From: Voacanga thouarsii | Taxonomy: Eukaryota; Streptophyta; Magnoliopsida; Gentianales; Apocynaceae | NCBI GenBank assembly: GCA_026120185.1 | Contig: JANUWF010003367.1 | Span: 2,082,001-2,146,000, forward strand | Reading direction: 5' to 3' | DNA: 64,000 nt | Part shown: positions 22,917 to 33,505 of the stretch, in pieces | Numbering within the stretch: position 1 is the stretch's first letter | How the letters are laid out: each line of letters opens with the position of its first letter | Translations under genes and position numbers: made by a program | The notes under the pieces: model-generated | What the model saw: only the letters and a program-made list of their open reading frames with translations | Told to the model about the DNA's origin: nothing | Databases searched by the model: none

Positions 22917-23515
22917 CAGTACAACAGGAATGGCCATTGTGGAGTATAATGCTGTAATCAGATAAAAGTTATGTAAAATTTTAGCCCTTTTCGGAGCTCT
23001 TGAAGATTGGACAAGGCAGGTCTGGGGATTTAATAATGTTTGAACAGTTCCATTGTAGACATAGAAGGTCCAAAATTTTTGGTAAAACGAGAAGTGAATG
23101 CGCAACAAACTCTTTCAAGAAAACACGACAACGCGTCCTCCACTGTCACGACTCTTCATTCCCAATGTTATCAAAATCTCTCCTCTCATCCGTAGTGAAT
23201 TCCCCAGATGAGGATGGAAGATGAGATAATAAGCACTAACTGTAGGGGGAGCAAAAAAAAAAAAAAAAACAAGTCACCAACTGAAGATGGATGATGAGGT
23301 AATAAGCACTAATGGGAAGAAAGGTCTTTGCAAAATCCGGTAATACGTTTCGTTTGGATTTAAATATTTTATTTTGACTTAAATTATGGTAAAAAAAACT
23401 CCATAAAATAACTATGATTGTGCCTTGTTGCATAGGTGCAGCTAATTACATCGAAACAAAAGGCCCTAAATTGAAAGATCTAATGCCTAGCTCTTCAATC
23501 ATTTGGCTTCCTCCC
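22917..23515. other. AKR copy 3 upstream region
   Basis: 5' flank of AKR copy 3 on the minus strand and 3' flank of the first small membrane peptide gene. A diverged short duplication (AGATGATGARRTAATAAGCACTAA at about 23219 and 23292) and a poly-A run at about 23253-23270 are visible. No gene recognised. Confidence 0.5.
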
Positions 23516-23822
23516 TTAAGAAGCTTTTTGCATTATGTCCAGATCTTCTTCCCCTCGATCTGTGCTCGAACACCTGAAACAATGGATCCATTGATCATTT
23601 CCATGAGACACAAAAGGAGACTAAGCAATGGATAAGTTCATAGAATTACCTCTTCCTAATCCGTTTCTCTGCTCATCCCAAGTATTCTTTGCGGATCATT
23701 ATTATGATTTGTCCAATCATGTTTAAAGTAACAAACAGAATGCCTAGCAACACGATTCCAAACAACACCATAAGAGTTACCTCAAGAAACCACTTGGAAG
23801 CTTGATCAAATATAGTGGACAT
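23516..23822 (-). pseudogene. Small single-pass membrane peptide, copy A (early stop)
   Basis: Minus-strand exon 1 (23650-23822) opens with MSTIFDQASKWFLEVTLMVL. A strongly hydrophobic helix over residues ~13-43 is followed by MIRKEYLG and a TGA at codon 50 (23673-23675). As read this is a 49-residue peptide. By comparison with copies B and C, the exon would continue to a GT donor at 23649 and join exon 2 (23516-23573, ending ASFstop-type tail at TAA), for 231 nt in all, a multiple of three. The TGA therefore truncates the tail but leaves the membrane helix and the IRKE-LG motif. It may still make a short peptide. No named family was recognised. Confidence 0.5.
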
Positions 23823-25227
23823 GGTGTTGTTTTTTAGCAAAAGGATATAACCGAGGGGAAGGAGGAAGGAGATTCAACTCCTTCCCTTTTATTTTATTTT
23901 ATTTTTTTTAATGGTTTTGGACAGCAATTGCTTGTCAATTAAATCAGCGGAGGAAGGTGATGAAGAAGGGCTTATGCTGATCTTTTTTGAAAGATTAGTT
24001 TAATTTAAGTTGTTAAATATTCCGAATATAACAGTAAATCAATTAATTTATATATTTAAATCTAATTATCTTAACTAACATTCGAATTTACAATTGACTA
24101 AAAATACTATAGGCTTACGTTATTTTTTTACTTCATAACAAATAAGGATCTTTTGTCATCTGGTTTTAACCTACTAATTAGTCAAAAAAAATTTAAAGTT
24201 TGAACTAGCTAGATCATCAGTGCTTGACATCCCAATTGTGTATCATTCACGTACATTGCATGGCATACTCTTTTTGTTCGTGAAAGAGAAGAATGGGATT
24301 CTATTCTTGTGTCATTTTTTGCTTCACAACAAATAAGGATCTTTTGTCATCTGTTTTCTACTTCCTAATTAGTCTGAAAATTGAAGTTTAAACTCGATCA
24401 TTGATGCTTGACACCTTGATTGTGGATCATTCACAGACATTGCACGACATACTCATTTTGTTCATGACCGAGAAGCAATTGCTAAATTTTAACTTAGTCC
24501 TGCCTTCTACGACTTATTTAGCAGTTTTGTGGAAGAAAATCGCTTTCTTTAGGCAGTAAATTTTATTTTCCAAACTACTTTTTCCTAAAATTGTGCCAAA
24601 AATCTCTTTTCAAATTGCAGATTTAGTTTTTATCTGTGGTAATGTCCGCCATATCATTCTTTTCTCCGATACATAGGGACAGAGTTTTTCTGCGCTGGTC
24701 AATTGCAAAAAATTTCCTCGTACGTAACCCTTTTCTTTCATTAACATGTAAAGGTTCAGGCGATTTATTATGTTATTACAGCTTTATAGAACGTAAGAAA
24801 TTTCATTACATTGTACAGGATTCTAATGCAGTTTGGCCAGCTAAATTTATGCCGGAGTTTTCTTGAATTTTTTACATGCATGGAATAAAGATTTGCTAAT
24901 TACATGAGTTTCATGTCGCGAACATCTTTGTCTAGCATGTATTTTCTTGCTCTCAATCATCTTTCTCTTTGGCATATACCTGAATCTGATACTGTAGCTA
25001 GAATCTTTTGCAAATCCCATCAAGTGAAGTGAACGCATACTGCAGGGAACATATCGTAGCTTACTTTATTACATGGGATCAAATTAATGAACAATGGTGG
25101 ATTACAAGAAATCCTCGAACTGAGGAAGCAAAGGATGGGGAACCAAAGCAAGGAAGAAGGGCAAAAATTTCGAAGTGGCTCTTTCTCTCTCTTTTTTTTT
25201 TTTTTTTTTTTTTTGTGGCTTCTTCCA
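23823..25227. other. Spacer between membrane peptide genes A and B
   Basis: No gene recognised. It holds the upstream region of copy A, a tandem duplication at 24131-24475, and a poly-T/A run near 25190-25214 in the 3' flank of copy B. Confidence 0.55.
24131..24475. repeat. Diverged tandem duplication, period ~191 bp
   Basis: CTTCATAACAAATAAGGATC at 24131 recurs as CTTCACAACAAATAAGGATC at 24322. Further matches in the same order are TTTTGTCATCTG, CTAATTAGTC, GATCATxxxTGCTTGACA and CATTCACxxACATTGCAxG. Confidence 0.75.
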
Positions 25228-25600
25228 TTAGAAAGCATTCGTGAATTTTTTGGGGGTTGGCAGAAGGGGGATGGGGGCGGGGTTGTCTTCTTCATCTGAG
25301 GACTCAGACACCTGCAAGAATAGATGCATTTGTTAGTACTATTAATTGTACAGGAAGAATTCATGTCCCATGGATAGTTAACAAAAATGGAATTAATTAA
25401 CCTAATCCTGTGGCTCTTGCTCGTCTGTTCTCGAGGCCACTACCCAAGCAGTCTTCTCTGATGGTTTTTACGACCTTTCCACTCACAAGAACAAAGAGAT
25501 AAAAGACAATAAGCACCATGATCATTGTCAAAACCACCATCACTGCCAGTGCAAGCCATGCAGCCACCAGATTCAGCAGTGGAGAAGGTGGTGGAATCAT
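25228..25600 (-). CDS. Small single-pass membrane peptide, copy B (88 aa)
   Basis: Exon 1 25402-25600 and exon 2 25228-25295 join in frame across a GT-AG intron (199 + 68 = 267 nt). The N terminus MIPPPSPLLNLVAAWLALAV leads into a long hydrophobic helix (about residues 10-40), followed by a basic/polar VSGKVVKTIREDCLG and a charged cytosol-type tail (ENRRARATGL, then acidic DEEDN and a proline-rich end). Unspliced reading gives 67 residues. The motif IREDCLG aligns with copies A and C, as do intron position and phase with copy C. The topology fits a one-helix membrane peptide with a positively charged juxtamembrane region. Function unknown; it could be a membrane-adaptor or signalling micropeptide, but nothing here proves that. 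Confidence 0.6.
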
Positions 25601-26674
25601 AGTCTTTTCTCAGGACAGACTACACCATACACGGCTGAGGATGGATCACTGGAACAGAAAATTCTGGGGTGATCAGTGATCAACCCATCCCCTCTCTTGT
25701 TCTTTCCCTGCTTTAGTCTCCCTCTCTCTCCCAGACAAAGACAATGCAAGTAATTAAAGAGAAAGACAAGAGAGGGGAATTAGGAGAAGGCAAACATAAA
25801 GTACCAGATATGTAATTAGGAGACAAGAGTTTGTTACGCATTCCTGCTAAAATGCTGAGAAATCTCAAATCATAATTTGACCGAGGAATTTTTCTTCCAT
25901 TTCTTCATTGGGGAAGTAGCTAACTTATAACCCATATGTCAGGTTGGAGCTTTTTCCTACAGTGTGTCACGGGGACCTCTCCCAAATGAATGTGAAACCT
26001 TACAGTATTATTTATGAAGGGCTGAGATATACAATAATTTATAATAATCAAGTATTATTTTTGAACTGTCGAGATTTATTAAGGTTTCAATTCATAATAA
26101 GGTAAATGAGTTTAATTTGAATAATGTGAATTTTATTATCGTACAAATTTATTATTTATCTCATTTTGAAAATAATAAAGTAATTATGTACACGTGCTAA
26201 TTTTAGTATAAAAAAGAATAATATTAAGTATTTATATTTTAAAAAATTATTCAACTCTATTTTAATTAATTGTATTCTAAATTTTTAAAATTCTTTTATA
26301 TGTGTTGCATCCCGGGGCATTTTTCTTTTGGCCTATGGGTGCATAATCTGTCTAATAATTTGGTTCTATTTATTCATTCTAACCTTGAACTTTTGTATGA
26401 AGAATAAATCTCATGAATTTGTGTTTGCATTCATGGTTTATACTATTACCTAATAACTATTCTCTTTGAAAGTTGGTTCAACAATAGTAAATAAATTGCA
26501 ATTCATCAAGTATTATAAACGAAATGTGGCAAACACAGAAGTTGAGGATACTGCAAAATAGTTATAAAATATCCACTTGTTTTAATACACGTGATCAACT
26601 AATTGATAGATTACAAGAAATGAATATCTGAAGGATTTGAGGAGACGAAGAATAGAATATGCCGTTTGGCTAAT
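25601..26674. other. Spacer between membrane peptide genes B and C
   Basis: Upstream region of copy B, with CT-rich leader-like sequence at 25680-25735, then AT-rich sequence. No gene recognised. Confidence 0.5.
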
Positions 26675-27138
26675 TTATCGACTGATCTCCCTCTTTCTTC
26701 CCCTAGCAAGTGATTGTCCGTTATTTCCTCCTTCACCTGGGGTGTTTCCTTTAGTCGCCTAAAACATAGATCCATAAAAATGTTAATGTAGCAACAAACA
26801 TATATATAAATATATGCATTTTGCTTACCTACTAATTTAGTTTTAAAAAAGAAACTAATGCTATTTGCAATTTGAAGCATATATATTAATGTTTGTGTAT
26901 CAGACTTTTGCATATACTACTGTTATTTCTTTCCTCACATTGTTACCATACCTATCCTTCCTGCAATGTGAAATCTTCTCCATGGCTGCATCCCGAAGCA
27001 ATCTTCTCTAATTACGTCCAAGATACTAAGGATTATGTGAAGAAATATATAAATCAAACCAAAGAGAAATAGTAATAATAAACATACAACAACGAGGTAT
27101 GCAATCCACATGAAAATCCCATCCAAAGGGGAATTCAT
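26675..27138 (-). CDS. Small single-pass membrane peptide, copy C (82 aa)
   Basis: Exon 1 26952-27138 and exon 2 26675-26736 join in frame across a GT-AG intron (187 + 62 = 249 nt). The N terminus MNSPLDGIFMWIAYLVVVCL runs into a hydrophobic helix (about residues 8-38), then LDVIREDCFG, then a basic tail (QPWRRFHIAGRI; exon 2 adds a Gly/Arg/Lys-rich end). Unspliced reading gives 67 residues. Intron phase and the IREDC(L/F)G motif match copy B, while the tail is basic where that of copy B is acidic. The family was not recognised. Exon 2 is chosen by splice signals and phase only, so the C terminus is uncertain. Confidence 0.6.
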
Positions 27139-28510
27139 GATTTGTTTTCTAGGTGGACTTTGAAGGAAATCAAGCTATGTTAGCTTGGGGAGAAGGGAGC
27201 TTTAATGGAAGGAGAATCACTAATCTCAGCTAAACCTTGACTGAGTGAAGAGCTCCTTCCTTCCCCCTATTAATCTTCCTTTTGCATTTGCAGTGATCTC
27301 TCAATAAAAGCAAATGCCAGAGCAAAGGAAAGAAAGAAGAAGAAGAAAAAGAAGAAAAATATGAAAGGGAAACATCCATGGTTATGTACAGTTAGTCTGT
27401 TACATTACACCCTCCGACTACAATGGTTTACCTCTTCTTTCTTTTCTTTAATTTTTATATCCACGTCCCAAAGTAATATCACCTAATGTTGCTCGAACAA
27501 AACTAAATTAATATCTTCAATAAAACTAGCATGGAATTGGTAAAAGAGAAGTTACATACCATAACCTTTAATTTTTTTACCATTCAATTTTTATTAAAAT
27601 AAATAAATCAATATTGAATGTGTAATAACAATTTATTAATTGAGTATTCAAAGAACTTTTCACTTGTTATGTATAATCCTCCTTATTCTTTTCTTAATTG
27701 TTTGTTGAATATACCAATTTTTCAGACTTAAATTGACCCGAAAGTATTAAAAACAAAATATTCTAATGTAAAATTATACCATTCTATGACTTTTTGTGAT
27801 ATTTGACATTAAAAAAAATGGAAAGAAGAGAAAAAGAAGGTTCTATTCTCAACAAGAAGACATCTCTCAAGTCAAAGATATCCATAAAAATAGAAAAAGA
27901 ATATTTTCCCTCCCTTCTTAAATCGATATCAGTTTTGTATAATTCACTCAGATTAAAGAAACTCTATTATATATAGGATTTTAAGAGAAAAATACTGAAT
28001 TACCCTAAGTGAAAATTTTTAAATTGTTTTAAAAAATTAAAATTAATTAATGTTATCGTTTGTGGAGTAATAAATTATATGGATACAATTAGAAGAAAAA
28101 TGATAAATATATTCTTGATTTTAAGATTAAAAAAAAGACTCATTATATATAAAGCCAAGCTTTGCCTACTGTACTACAAAATTTTCTGGTATCTTGTTGA
28201 TCAATGTAAAAGCAAGAAAGGAAATGCTGCAGATGAAATTGCATCGTCAAGTGAGGTCAACAGCTTCTACCTCAAAAAAAAAAAAAAGGTCAACAACTAA
28301 ATGCCGAAGAAAAATTAAAAACAAATGAATATGATCAGCACAATCAATTTCTCAAATTACAAATTGCAAACCAATTGAAACTCTTGTTCAAAGATTACAT
28401 ATCAAACACCAGGAAAAAAGGAACAAATATATTGATATCATACACATGCAGAAAATACATATAGAAGTGTCAAAGGCAATCAAAAGACCAAGTGCTTGTT
28501 ATATGGCTTC
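27139..28510. other. Spacer between the two small-gene triplets
   Basis: Upstream region of membrane peptide C (a purine-rich AAGAAGAAG stretch at 27325-27365), then AT-rich DNA. A short open frame at 28079-28300 has no recognisable product. Nothing else seen. Confidence 0.5.
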
Positions 28511-28774
28511 TCATTTCTTTTGAAAGCTCTTATTGCATTTGAGTTTTATCCAATTGACGCTTGTAGAGGCTCCATCCTTCATCTTCCTCATTCCAGCTGA
28601 AGCTGCTTCCTTGGTTCTCTCAAATTTTTCGCTTACTCTCCTTGACATTTTGGGAGACGGATCACCAAGCCGTTTTGGCTCCCGGGCTGGTTTTCCTTCG
28701 TTGCTGCCGCCGGCATACCCTCCCGGCCATCCCCATGAGTTGTCGTCCAAGTTCGTCATGAATCGTGAGTTCAC
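28511..28774 (-). CDS. Small basic plant protein, tandem copy 1 (87 aa)
   Basis: Intronless 87-codon ORF. The Gly/Asn-rich N-terminal half contains WGWPGGYAGG. The C-terminal half is SRRVSEKFERTKEAASAGMR and KMKDGASTSVNWIKLKCNKS, which aligns with the two downstream paralogues at K/R-T-K, AxASxG, K-x-KDG and WIK-x-K. No signal peptide or membrane segment. The conserved half is a predicted amphipathic basic helix. It lacks the WADQWDPEP motif of its two neighbours, so it is the most diverged copy. I do not know a function for this family. Confidence 0.65.
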   Translation of the reverse strand: MNSRFMTNLDDNSWGWPGGYAGGSNEGKPAREPKRLGDPSPKMSRRVSEKFERTKEAASAGMRKMKDGASTSVNWIKLKCNKSFQKK

Positions 28775-30897
28775 ACCTCAACAAAGATGAGGATTGAGAA
28801 CAACTTTCTTAAGACAGAAAGGAAAAGAGAGAATGAGAGAAAAACAAGGATTGTTGTTACGCCTCGATATAGATTTTGCCTTTCTGATTATGTGTGGAAC
28901 TGCTATATATATGGAATATTGGAAGGACCATAAAATTCTTGTTCCTGCGTGCTATACGCATGGTACGATGAATAGGATTTTGCGAGTGTTTCTAATTTGT
29001 GAGATATTTCAATTGTAAGAAATGAAATAAACTTCCAAGGTTGGTTCGGGGAAAAAGGGAAATTTATTCCAATAGGAGATGGAAATTGACTGGTGTATCA
29101 GTTCTAGAATGAAAAAAGTCAATGGATTAAACAAGCATATGGCGGGGAAGGGGTCCGTTTTCCGCAGCCACTAGTTTGTGAATGTTGACCGTTTCAGTTG
29201 AATCACAATTTGTATACTAGATACAATCTTTTTTTTTCAAAAAAAAATTTGAAATAAAAGAAAATTTGAACTACTCTATCTTGGTATATGAATCGCTTCA
29301 ACCGTATATATATCAATTCCACAGTTCAAATAAACACTGGTCCAAATCTCAGCCAATACCATTGTACCCAATCTTGATATATAAATGAATCTCACCGTTT
29401 ACACTCTCGTTTTCGTTGGACTGGTCATCTAAAAACGGTCCAAAATCTCAACCGAAGCCATTGTATCGATTATGATAAAAAAAAAACAACAACAACAAAG
29501 GAGTCAGTTCAGTCATGGGTTGTTGGCATAGTTTAAGATTATTTCACAAATATTTTTCCCTAATTTATAAATATTGTTTCTTTTTCCCCTCAAAATTGGA
29601 TTTGTTTTGGTAACTTTTCGGGCCAGTTTGGAACCTTCATTGAGCTTTGTTGTCTTACAAACAAACCAAATTCCTGTATTTTAAGTAGTAGCCAGTTTTA
29701 TGGCCGTATTACAATATATAATATGGATTAAAGAATACTGATATATTTGTTTGCTTAGCTATGAGCTTGCGTATCTTTTTTAAACCAATTGTTTCTGATC
29801 AAGAAGGAAGCTAATAATCATCTTGCTCATTCGTTAGCTCAGTCCCTTTTTCTTTTGCCCCCCTCTAAACAAAAATCACCTTGGCATGATGAGGTTAAGC
29901 TAAACTCCTACTTGTTTATTAAATGTTGTGAAAAAGAGATACAAGAAAAGGGGTTGTTGGAAAAGGGATTAAAAAAAAAAAAAAACCCCCACTATTTATA
30001 ATGGACAGTTGGAATGAAAAATCCGACAAAAATACATGAATTTCTCTTATTTCTTGACAAATTGTCAAAACTATAAAGAGTATAAAATAATTATGTATCG
30101 AACTATCACAATTAAATTTTTTTTTTAAAATTCTTCATGTTTTTTTTTTATTACGCTTTAATTTAATTGCAATATCTCTTTATCACGCTTTAATGTCATC
30201 CACATATATTTGTTAGCTCAATATGCGCCATGTATTAGAGATAATAGGAGATGGTATGAGGAAACCTCCTCAACCAGTTGCTTCTAGTGTAAACTCTTTA
30301 ATGAGATCTTTCTTTCTCGTCAAAAAACGAAGGCAGCAGGGTAATAGTAACACAGGATAGAATTGTCCCAAGGAATAACCATGAAAATCCACCATCACAG
30401 CTACCATTCCACTAGTCTTAAGGGGAACAAAAAGTTGAAAAAAGTGAACAGAATACCCGGTCGAGATTTAGAAATCAGACTTAATAGAGCCAAAAGAATA
30501 AGAAACGTTAAGCAAAGAAGTAGAAGGAAACAAAAATGGGAGCCAAGGAAAGGCCGGAATTCGATCACAATCATTTCATTTCAGAACCAACAGTTCTAGA
30601 ATTGGACTGATAAAGAAATATCAGAGTATCTTATCATAATCATCTTTCAAGGAAACTTTCGATCACAACCCAATATAATCATTCAAAGGATAAAACAGAG
30701 AGATACCCCGAAAGATTAGATTTTACTGGTTTATCAACAATATTTACAGAAAATAATCATCAGACCATGTAATAGATCTCTCTCCACGAACAAACAAGAA
30801 AGAATTACTGAAAGTACTGGTGTACATTAATCATGACTCTCATAGATACTATGAAGAAGAAGAAGAAGAAGAGATCCACCCGGAGGGGATACCGGCT
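28775..30897. other. Spacer with a degenerate ~115-bp tandem repeat
   Basis: 5' flank of small protein copy 1, then non-coding AT-rich DNA. No gene recognised. A degenerate tandem duplication lies at about 29275-29470. Confidence 0.5.
29275..29470. repeat. Degenerate tandem duplication
   Basis: The order CTTGGTATATGAAT, CACTGGTCCAAATCTCAGCC, ATACCATTGTA near 29280-29368 is repeated as CTTGATATATAAATGAAT, ACGGTCCAAAATCTCAACCG, AGCCATTGTA near 29372-29465. Confidence 0.5.
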
Positions 30898-31140
30898 CTA
30901 CTTCTGGTTTTTCCGATTGCACTTGTCCTTGATCCAATGAAACCCAACGGAAGCACCATCCTTGACTTTCTTCACACCAGTGGAGGCCACAGCCTTAGTT
31001 TTGTGAAGTTTATCGCCGACCTTGCTCGAGAATTTGGAAGAACCAGTGTTGCTATGGCCGTTCCTCTTCTGATCATGACTAAGTGGTTCTGGATCCCATT
31101 GATCAGCCCATGTGTTCTCGAATGAACCGTTGGCTGCCAT
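30898..31140 (-). CDS. Small basic plant protein, tandem copy 2 (80 aa)
   Basis: Intronless 80-codon ORF. The N terminus has NTWADQWDPEP, nearly identical to that of copy 3. The middle is Ser/Gly/Asn-rich. The C-terminal half reads SSKVGDKLHKTKAVASTGVK and KVKDGASVGFHWIKDKCNRK. No signal peptide or transmembrane helix. A short leader and a TATA-like CTATATA at about 31263 precede the start on the minus strand. Strong conservation with copy 3 over both ends supports a real gene. Function unknown. Confidence 0.8.
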   Translation of the reverse strand: MAANGSFENTWADQWDPEPLSHDQKRNGHSNTGSSKFSSKVGDKLHKTKAVASTGVKKVKDGASVGFHWIKDKCNRKNQK

Positions 31141-33259
31141 TTCTGAATACTCCGATCGAGTTAAAATCCCACGAAAACAAGAGAGAAAAGAGAAGAGAAC
31201 CAGAGATTGAACTCTTCAAAGGGTGTTGTTGCTTGCGATGGGGAGAAGAGGCTGCTGGCGCAATCTATATACCACCCAGGAAGTTTCTTGGCCGAGTTAA
31301 TAATATTGGTGGCGTGGGCTTTGCTTGGTTTCCTTTTTAAGACCAAAGCGCGTTCGACCGTGCATGAGTCACTGACAATGAATTTCTTTTATTTCCTTTT
31401 TTTAATAATTTAATTTTTAACAAGGAATTGAATTTCATTGGATATTTTTTCAGACAAATTTTCTAACAAAAGAAAATTGTTTTAACTAAACAAAAGAAAC
31501 GTCACGTTAAAATTATGTGAGACAGGTTCTCGCGTAATTTTTTTTCTTTTTAGGAGGTGATTTAAAGTGAATCGTTCAAACAATAAAATATTTTAATATT
31601 TGATCCGCAATTTTAGAAGATGAAACTAAATTTAACTTTAGTTAATGATACATCATTGAAACAATAATATTCTTTTAAGAAAAATTCTTATAAATTTTAT
31701 TTTTATCCTATCAAAAAAATTTTAAAATTCACAATGTTTTTTTTACTATAATTTTTGTCTACGATTTTTACCTTCCTAATATGATTTTTCTGACTCCGTC
31801 CTTATTTTATATATAAAATATTCTCTCATTTTTTTATTTATCTATTTTAACTTATTTATAAATTTTAAAAAAAATAAAATTTTTTGATTAATTAATTAAC
31901 ATTTTCTATTTTACCCTCAAAGAATCTCTCTTTTTATTAAGAAATAATCAAATTTCAAAGTTTTATATATTACAAACATATTTAATTTATTTCAATTTTC
32001 CACTATAAATACACAATACTTATTGTATTAAAAAGAGAATATTTGTAAAAAAATAACAATTAATATCGTCTTAATTTGTTAATAAGATAAATAAATTGAG
32101 ATAATAATTTTAATTAAAATAAACCGATAAAAAGAATAGAATAAAATAATATTTTTGTAATAAATAGTAGTAACTAATTCTCAGGCGGCTGTTCAACTAG
32201 CACCAGCCCAATTGGAGGGCTTTTTCTTTTCTTTACTTTGACCAAAAACACAAAGCTAACCGCTAATACCGAATTTGAACGAGTAATCCATGACGGGGGA
32301 GATGACGTGGATCTCATAAAAATCCACTCGGCCTGTGGTGTGCCTTTGCCGGTGAAAGTCGACTTTATTTTATTTGTACCAGTCCTGGACGTTAGTTGTC
32401 CATCTGATTTTTTGGAAACCTTTTCCTATTTCAGGTTCCACCTTCTTTCCTCTTCCGTGTACGCTTCTCAAAAGTAAGGACAGATACTATACTTTCTTTT
32501 TTTTAAAAAAAAATAAATTGATTTTTTTACCTTTAGTATGTCTTTTAAAAAATTATTAAAATATATAATATTATCAATTTTTTTTCTTAAAAACTTCGCC
32601 CTCCTTTTTGTTAAATTAAGATATTCGTAGTATGACTAAATAATTGCATAATTGAATTTAGTTAGACTGTCCTTACAATTGGGATTAGATCGAAGCCAAA
32701 CTGTTAAGACACATATCATAATTTACTTGATTTGATTGGATTTAAATCTGCTCTTAAGGAGTTTCATTCCTAGGGTTTTAATTATGTATGTACTCAAATT
32801 TGAAGATATAAAATGAATATGATGAAGTTGCACAATTTGGTATGGTTAAATTATATAAATAGGTATGGATATGTTACTTCAAATTCAAGAGTTCAAGATG
32901 ATTATTAACATTTGAAATGCAAATTAAAGAAAAAAAAAAAGGAAAAAGGCACGAAATTTTATGATAATGAAAGATATACTACTATAAGTTACTAAAATCT
33001 AAGCAACACATGAACTAAGGTATATGATCTGCAAGATATACAAAAAGGCAACCGAAACCGAGCACTGATCTCTCCAAAATCCAACTAAAAATACAAACAA
33101 CAACTCCATTATAGTACAAACTGAAAAGAATATATATAAAAGAATCATGAACAAACAACTGATCAGGGTTGAAATTTTTACACAGAATGAGAGAGATCAT
33201 AATCTGAAACAGCAATAGAACCATGTATGGATCACCCACATCCTTGCATGTCAATTTTA
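31141..33259. other. Spacer between small basic protein copies 2 and 3
   Basis: About 2.1 kb, strongly AT-rich from 31400 to 32170. No gene recognised. The part nearest 33259 is the 3' untranslated region of copy 3. Confidence 0.5.
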
Positions 33260-33505
33260 CTAGCGTTTTTGGGTAGTCTTATGGTACTTATCTTTGATCC
33301 AATGGAAGCCAGCACGAGCTCCATCTTTAACCTTCTTTGCACCAGTGGAAGCCACGGCTTTTGTTTTGTCAAACTTCTCGCTCACCTTGCCTGATAACTT
33401 GGATGAACTCGTGTCCTTCCTCTGACCATATCCATAAGCAGGCTCTGGATCCCATTGATCAGCCCAGGAAGTCTCGTTTGAAGTGAACACAGCGTGTCGT
33501 TCCAT
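33260..33505 (-). CDS. Small basic plant protein, tandem copy 3 (81 aa)
   Basis: Intronless 81-codon ORF with ETSWADQWDPEP near the N terminus and SGKVSEKFDKTKAVASTGAK, KVKDGARAGFHWIKDKYHKT at the C terminus. Same layout as copies 1 and 2, same strand, spaced 2-2.4 kb apart. The Trp/Asp/Glu N-terminal motif and the basic Trp-Ile-Lys helix are the two constrained blocks; the linker is free. No targeting signal seen. The family is plant-type and unnamed to me. Confidence 0.8.
   Translation of the reverse strand: MERHAVFTSNETSWADQWDPEPAYGYGQRKDTSSSKLSGKVSEKFDKTKAVASTGAKKVKDGARAGFHWIKDKYHKTTQKR

Noticed and set aside
24636..24866. 76-codon ORF between membrane peptide genes A and B
   Set aside because: No resemblance to the tandem families, no hydrophobic helix of the right kind, and on the opposite strand.
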